Source: Pseudomonas migulae NBRC 103157
Lineage (GTDB): Bacteria > Pseudomonadota > Gammaproteobacteria > Pseudomonadales > Pseudomonadaceae
Assembly: GCF_002091715.1 (NCBI RefSeq)
Contig: NZ_BDAG01000001.1
Location: 310,001 to 374,000, forward strand
DNA length: 64,000 nt
Direction: 5' to 3'
Part shown: piece by piece, positions 60,426 through 64,000 of the stretch
Position numbering within the stretch: the stretch's first letter is position 1
Layout: each line of letters opens with the position of its first letter
Made by a program: the position numbers and the translations under genes
Notes under the pieces: generated by a model
The model's database searches: none
Told to the model about the DNA's origin: nothing
What the model saw: the letters and a program-made list of their open reading frames with translations, nothing else

Positions 60426-61757
60426 ATGAACTCCCATAAAGTCATTTGGCAGGAAGGCATGCTGCTGCGTCCGCAGCACTTCCAGCACAACGATCGCTAC
60501 TACGATCACCAGATGAAAACCCGCACCCAGCTGCTGGGCAGTTACACCTGGGGTTTCCTCAATCTCGACATCGATTTGCAGTTCCTCAACATGGGCAAAC
60601 TGGTGATCAGCCAGGCCTCGGGGATCCTGCCGGACGGCAGCCTGTTCGAACTCGGCGGCAACACCGAGCCGCTGGCGCTGGACGTGCCGCCGAACACCGG
60701 CAACACACCGATTTATCTGGCGTTGCCGCTGGTCACCGGTAACCACATCGAGTCGCGCCGTCCGGAGCAATCCGACGTGCTGGCGCGCTACACCGCGTAC
60801 GAAGCCGAAGTGGCCGACTCCAACGCCGGTGACGATTCTGCCAGCCAGGTCAGCTGCGGCCGTCCGGACTTCAAGCTGTTGCTCGGCGAGCAGCAGAGCG
60901 ATCAGGCCTACGTGAAGCTGAAGATCTGCGACGTGCTCGACACCACGCCCGACGGTGTGATCAGCCTCGATCCGGATTTCGTGCCGACCTACATTCAGGC
61001 GCATTCCTCCAGCTACCTGCTGTCGTGCCTGAAAGAAGTGATCAGCATGCTCGGTCACCGTGGCGACACCATCGCCGAGCGCATTCGCTCCAACGGCAAG
61101 GTCGGTGGCGCGGAAGTCGGCGACTTCATGATGCTGCAACTGATCAACCGCACCGAGCTGTTGCTGCGTCACTACCTCGGGCTGGAACAGGTCCACCCGG
61201 AAGAGTTGTACCGCACGCTGCTGACCATGCTCGGCGATCTGGCGACCTTTTCCAGCGACAGCAAACGTCCGCGCCTGGACAGCCGTTATCAGCACAGCGA
61301 CCAGGGCGCGAGCTTCCGCAAACTGATGGAAGCGATTCGTCAGGTGCTGTCGATGGTGCTCGAACAGCACGCCATCGAACTGGTGCTGCAAGCGCGTCAG
61401 TACGGGATCATCGTGTCGCCGTTGCACGACCACAAACTGCTGGGCTCGGCGTCGTTCGTGCTCGCGGCCAGTGCCAACTGCGACTCCGAAGAACTGCGCC
61501 ACCGCTTGCCGGCGCACCTCAAGGTCGGCCCGGTGGAGCGCATCCGCCAACTGGTCAACCTGCATCTGCCGGGCATCAAGGTCAAACCGTTGCCGGTGGC
61601 TCCGCGACAGATCGCGTTCCACTCCAACAAAACCTATTTCATCCTCGAACTCAGTTCCGAAGACCTGGCGCAACTCGAGCGCTCCGGCGGCTTCGCGTTC
61701 CACGTGTCCGGCGAATTCGCCGAGCTTGAACTGAAATTCTGGGCCATCAGGAACTGA
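60426..61757 (+). CDS. tssK: T6SS baseplate-membrane connector TssK
   Basis: 443 residues. Starts MNSHKVIWQEGMLLRPQHFQ, the TssK hallmark, followed by the YDHQMKTRTQLL stretch. Later conserved blocks are ETLLRHYLGLEQ-like TELLLRHYLGLEQVHPEELY and the C-terminal AFHVSGEFAELELKFWAIRN. The trimer links the baseplate to TssL and TssM. Spacing to tssL is 5 bp. Confidence 0.97.
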   Translation: MNSHKVIWQEGMLLRPQHFQHNDRYYDHQMKTRTQLLGSYTWGFLNLDIDLQFLNMGKLVISQASGILPDGSLFELGGNTEPLALDVPPNTGNTPIYLALPLVTGNHIESRRPEQSDVLARYTAYEAEVADSNAGDDSASQVSCGRPDFKLLLGEQQSDQAYVKLKICDVLDTTPDGVISLDPDFVPTYIQAHSSSYLLSCLKEVISMLGHRGDTIAERIRSNGKVGGAEVGDFMMLQLINRTELLLRHYLGLEQVHPEELYRTLLTMLGDLATFSSDSKRPRLDSRYQHSDQGASFRKLMEAIRQVLSMVLEQHAIELVLQARQYGIIVSPLHDHKLLGSASFVLAASANCDSEELRHRLPAHLKVGPVERIRQLVNLHLPGIKVKPLPVAPRQIAFHSNKTYFILELSSEDLAQLERSGGFAFHVSGEFAELELKFWAIRN

Positions 61758-61762
61758 CCGAC

Positions 61763-62638
61763 ATGATCAAGGACATGGAACACCATCAGGACGATAAAAC
61801 CGTCTTGCTCGACCGTCAGGGCCACGGCCCGGCGCAAAGTCCGCTGACTGACTTCGCCGCACCACCGCGTTTCGAACAGCTCGAAGAACGGATGATCTAC
61901 GCCGCGCGCCTGCGTCCGGCGGAGTCGTTCAACATCAGCCTCAATTCGCTGGTGGCCGCCGGTTCCGACCTGTTGTCGGAAGTGGTGCGACTCAAACACA
62001 GCGACACCCGCGAAGACATGTACGCGCTCAACGAGCGCCTGACCGCCGGGTTGAAACTGTTTGAAGTGCGCGCACTGCACAACGGCGCCGAAAGCAGCCA
62101 GGTGATGGCGGCGCGTTACGTGCTCTGCACCGTGGTCGACGAAGCCGTCGTCACCACGCCGTGGGGCAACGAAAGCGAGTGGTCGCAGATGAGCCTGCTC
62201 AGCAGCTTCCACAACGAAACCTTCGGTGGCGAGAAGTTCTTCCAGCTGCTGGATCGCCTGTCGAAAAACCCGGTCAAGCACCTGCCGATGCTGGAGCTGA
62301 TGTACCTGTGCCTGTCCCTCGGTTTCGAAGGCAAGTACCGCGTGCAAGCGCGCGGCATGCTCGAACTCGAAGGCATCCGCGATGCCTTGTATCGCCAGAT
62401 TCGCCAGCTGCGCGGCGACGTGCCTCGCGAACTGTCGCCGCATTGGGAAGGCTTGAACGATCAGCGCCGCAGCCTGGTGCGCATCGTGCCGGCGTGGATG
62501 GTGGTGTTGTTCACCGTGGTGTGCCTGGTGGTGATGTATTCGGGTTTCGCCTGGGTCTTGGGCGAGCAGCGCGACACCGTTCTGCAACCTTATCAGCCGC
62601 TGGATTCCGCCGCGGTCCAGCCGCAGTCGCAGCCGTAA
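61763..62638 (+). CDS. tssL: T6SS inner-membrane protein TssL (DotU/IcmH)
   Basis: 291 residues. The cytoplasmic DotU domain contains PAESFNISLNSLVAAGSDLL, ALCTVVDEAVVTTPWG-like YVLCTVVDEAVVTTPWGNES, and FEGKYRVQARGMLELEGIRD. One C-terminal membrane helix (about residues 241-262, MVVLFTVVCLVVMYSGFAWVL) is followed by a short periplasmic Pro/Gln tail without a peptidoglycan-binding domain. It pairs with TssM in the membrane complex; tssM begins 13 bp later. Confidence 0.96.
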   Translation: MIKDMEHHQDDKTVLLDRQGHGPAQSPLTDFAAPPRFEQLEERMIYAARLRPAESFNISLNSLVAAGSDLLSEVVRLKHSDTREDMYALNERLTAGLKLFEVRALHNGAESSQVMAARYVLCTVVDEAVVTTPWGNESEWSQMSLLSSFHNETFGGEKFFQLLDRLSKNPVKHLPMLELMYLCLSLGFEGKYRVQARGMLELEGIRDALYRQIRQLRGDVPRELSPHWEGLNDQRRSLVRIVPAWMVVLFTVVCLVVMYSGFAWVLGEQRDTVLQPYQPLDSAAVQPQSQP

Positions 62639-62651
62639 ACAGGGACGTGTG

Positions 62652-64000
62652 ATGAAAAAGTTTTTCAAGAAAGTCGGCGCGTTCGTGCGCCAGACCTGGG
62701 TCTGGACCTTGCTGCTGGTGCTGTTCGTCGCACTGCTGGTGTGGTTCGTCGGGCCGCTGCTGGCGGTCAATGACTACAAGTTCTGGGAAGGTTCGACCTC
62801 CCGCCTGCTGACCATCAGTGCGCTGTTCCTGATCTGGGGCCTGACCATGGTCTTCGTCAGCTGGCGCGCCGGTGTGCGCAAGAAAGCGGATGAAGAGACT
62901 GAGGATGGTCAGGATCGTATCCGCCGTGAAGAGCAGATCGACGAGGAGCAGAAGGAGTTGAAGGAGCGTTTCAAGGACGCTCTGAAAACCCTGAAGACCT
63001 CGAGCCTGTATCGCGGTCGTAGCGAACGCTGGCGCAGTGATTTGCCGTGGTACTTGCTGATCGGCCCTCAGGGCAGCGGCAAGACCAGCCTGCTGGACTT
63101 CTCGGGTCTTGAGTTCCCGATCAACAAGATTGACCGCAAACTGACCCGCGACACCCTCGGCACCCGTCATTGCGACTGGTATTTCGCCGACCACGGCGTG
63201 CTGATCGACACCGCCGGGCGTTACTTGACTCAGCCGGATGCCGAAGTCGACGGCAGTGCCTGGAGCACCTTGCTCGACCTGCTGCGCAAGCGTCGCCGCA
63301 ACCGTCCGTTGAACGGCGTGCTGGTGACCATTCCCGTGGAATTGCTGCTGGGCGCTAACGAGCAGGATCTGGAGACGCTGGCGCGTCAGGTGCGTGCGCG
63401 CCTGCAAGACGTGCATCAGAAACTGCACGTCGATGTGCCGATCTATCTGGTCCTCAGCAAGGCTGACCAGTTGCTCGGTTTCGACGAGTTCTTCGATCAA
63501 CTGACCCGCGAAGAAAGCGATCAGGTGCTCGGTACCAGCTTCCGTAAAGAGCAGAGCGGCACCGATGTCACCGTCCTGCGCGCCGAGTTCGAAGAGCTGC
63601 TGCGTCGCCTCAACAGCCAAGTGATCATGCGCATGCACCAGGAGCGCGATACCCAGCGCCGTGGCCGCATTCTCGATTTCCCGCATCAACTGGGGCAGAT
63701 CGGCGAGCGCCTGTGCCTGTTCGTCGACATGGCGTTCACCGGCAACCGTTATCAGCGTGTCAGCCAGTTGCGCGGTTTCTACCTGACCAGCGCACCGCAC
63801 CTGACCCAGGAAATGGACCAGACCACCGCCGGCATCGGCGCGAATCTGGGGATCAACTCCGGCGTGTTGCCAACTCTGCGCAGTGGCCGCTCGCGGTTCA
63901 TTCATCACTTGCTCAGCCGGGTGATCTTCCCCGAGGCCGATCTGGCCGGTCTGGACAAGCGCGAACGCAGCCGCATCCATTGGGGCCAGCGTGCGTTGTA
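62652..64000 (+). CDS. tssM: T6SS inner-membrane protein TssM (IcmF), 5' part only (cut by window edge)
   Basis: The frame opens at the ATG at 62652 and is still open at 64000, giving 449 codons of a protein usually over 1100 residues. Two N-terminal membrane segments (TWVWTLLLVLFVALLVWFV, LLTISALFLIWGLTMVFVSW), a helical linker, and a nucleotide-binding domain with Walker A GPQGSGKTS near residue 138 and LIDTAGRY as switch region. TssM spans the periplasm to bind TssJ and forms the membrane channel. The C-terminal periplasmic part lies outside the window. Confidence 0.97.
   Translation, partial: MKKFFKKVGAFVRQTWVWTLLLVLFVALLVWFVGPLLAVNDYKFWEGSTSRLLTISALFLIWGLTMVFVSWRAGVRKKADEETEDGQDRIRREEQIDEEQKELKERFKDALKTLKTSSLYRGRSERWRSDLPWYLLIGPQGSGKTSLLDFSGLEFPINKIDRKLTRDTLGTRHCDWYFADHGVLIDTAGRYLTQPDAEVDGSAWSTLLDLLRKRRRNRPLNGVLVTIPVELLLGANEQDLETLARQVRARLQDVHQKLHVDVPIYLVLSKADQLLGFDEFFDQLTREESDQVLGTSFRKEQSGTDVTVLRAEFEELLRRLNSQVIMRMHQERDTQRRGRILDFPHQLGQIGERLCLFVDMAFTGNRYQRVSQLRGFYLTSAPHLTQEMDQTTAGIGANLGINSGVLPTLRSGRSRFIHHLLSRVIFPEADLAGLDKRERSRIHWGQRAL

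Noticed and set aside
1-64000. CRISPR arrays, tRNA or rRNA genes, complete insertion sequences, prophage genes
   Set aside because: No regularly spaced repeats, no tRNA-like cloverleaf and no transposase, integrase or phage structural protein was recognised; the paired repeats are REP elements.

Overview
The window reads as a chromosome segment of a fluorescent Pseudomonas (P. fluorescens group). Support comes from high-GC codon use, many paired REP elements of the Pseudomonas type ('GTAGGAGCCGGCTTGCTGGCG' family), and blocks whose order matches what I remember of P. aeruginosa PAO1: aspA-lysR-purE-purK, MFS-pstS-pstC-pstA-pstB-phoU, phoB-phoR, ubiC-ubiA, and rubredoxin-rubredoxin reductase-HU. 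No rRNA, tRNA, CRISPR array or complete insertion sequence was seen.

Layout. (1) 1-3698, minus: the 5' part of a giant DUF6543/dermonecrotic-toxin-like protein that runs off the left edge. (2) 3.8-7.2 kb, minus: a polyamine pair (acetylpolyamine amidohydrolase plus periplasmic polyamine-binding protein) and an AraC-type regulator. (3) 7.4-12 kb, minus: asparagine/aspartate catabolism (asparaginase, AGCS symporter, aspartase), with a divergent HypT-like LysR regulator. (4) 13.3-17.5 kb: purE-purK behind a hairpin-rich leader, a MITE-like element, and small housekeeping or unknown genes. (5) 17.9-32.3 kb: the phosphate regulon. pstS, pstC and phoB carry recognisable Pho boxes. A CheY-like protein, an M23-family protein and a CBS/DUF21 membrane protein lie between phoU and phoR. 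(6) 32.5-36.5 kb: a secreted-repeat protein, ubiquinone genes, rubredoxin with its reductase, and HU. (7) 36.7-37.3 kb: a small DUF6124-type gene behind an elaborate leader able to form mutually exclusive structures near its ribosome-binding site. (8) 37.5-44.0 kb, minus: a VgrG island, vgrG - DUF4123 adaptor - lipoprotein - immunity-gene remnant - immunity-like lipoprotein - class-3 lipase. (9) 44.7-64 kb, plus: a type VI secretion cluster tssA-B-C-E-lipoprotein-PAAR-(candidate effector)-(candidate membrane immunity protein)-tssF-G-H-vasH-lipoprotein-tagH-J-K-L-M, in an order like the P. aeruginosa H2 system; tssM runs off the right edge. No hcp gene lies in the window.

How it works together. 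PhoB/PhoR sense phosphate through PstSCAB-PhoU and activate the pst genes at Pho boxes. The T6SS genes build the membrane complex (J, L, M), baseplate (A, E, F, G, K), sheath (B, C) and recycling ATPase (H), with a sigma-54 activator (VasH) and an FHA scaffold (TagH). Two effector routes are visible: a VgrG-DUF4123-lipase route and a PAAR-TTR-309-residue-protein route. The second carries a polytopic membrane partner and is, to my reading, the least described system here. Accessory signs (lower GC, ATGA overlaps, duplicated gene ends, no REP elements) concentrate from 37 to 51 kb. Functions are assigned from recognised motifs and gene order only; no database search was possible.
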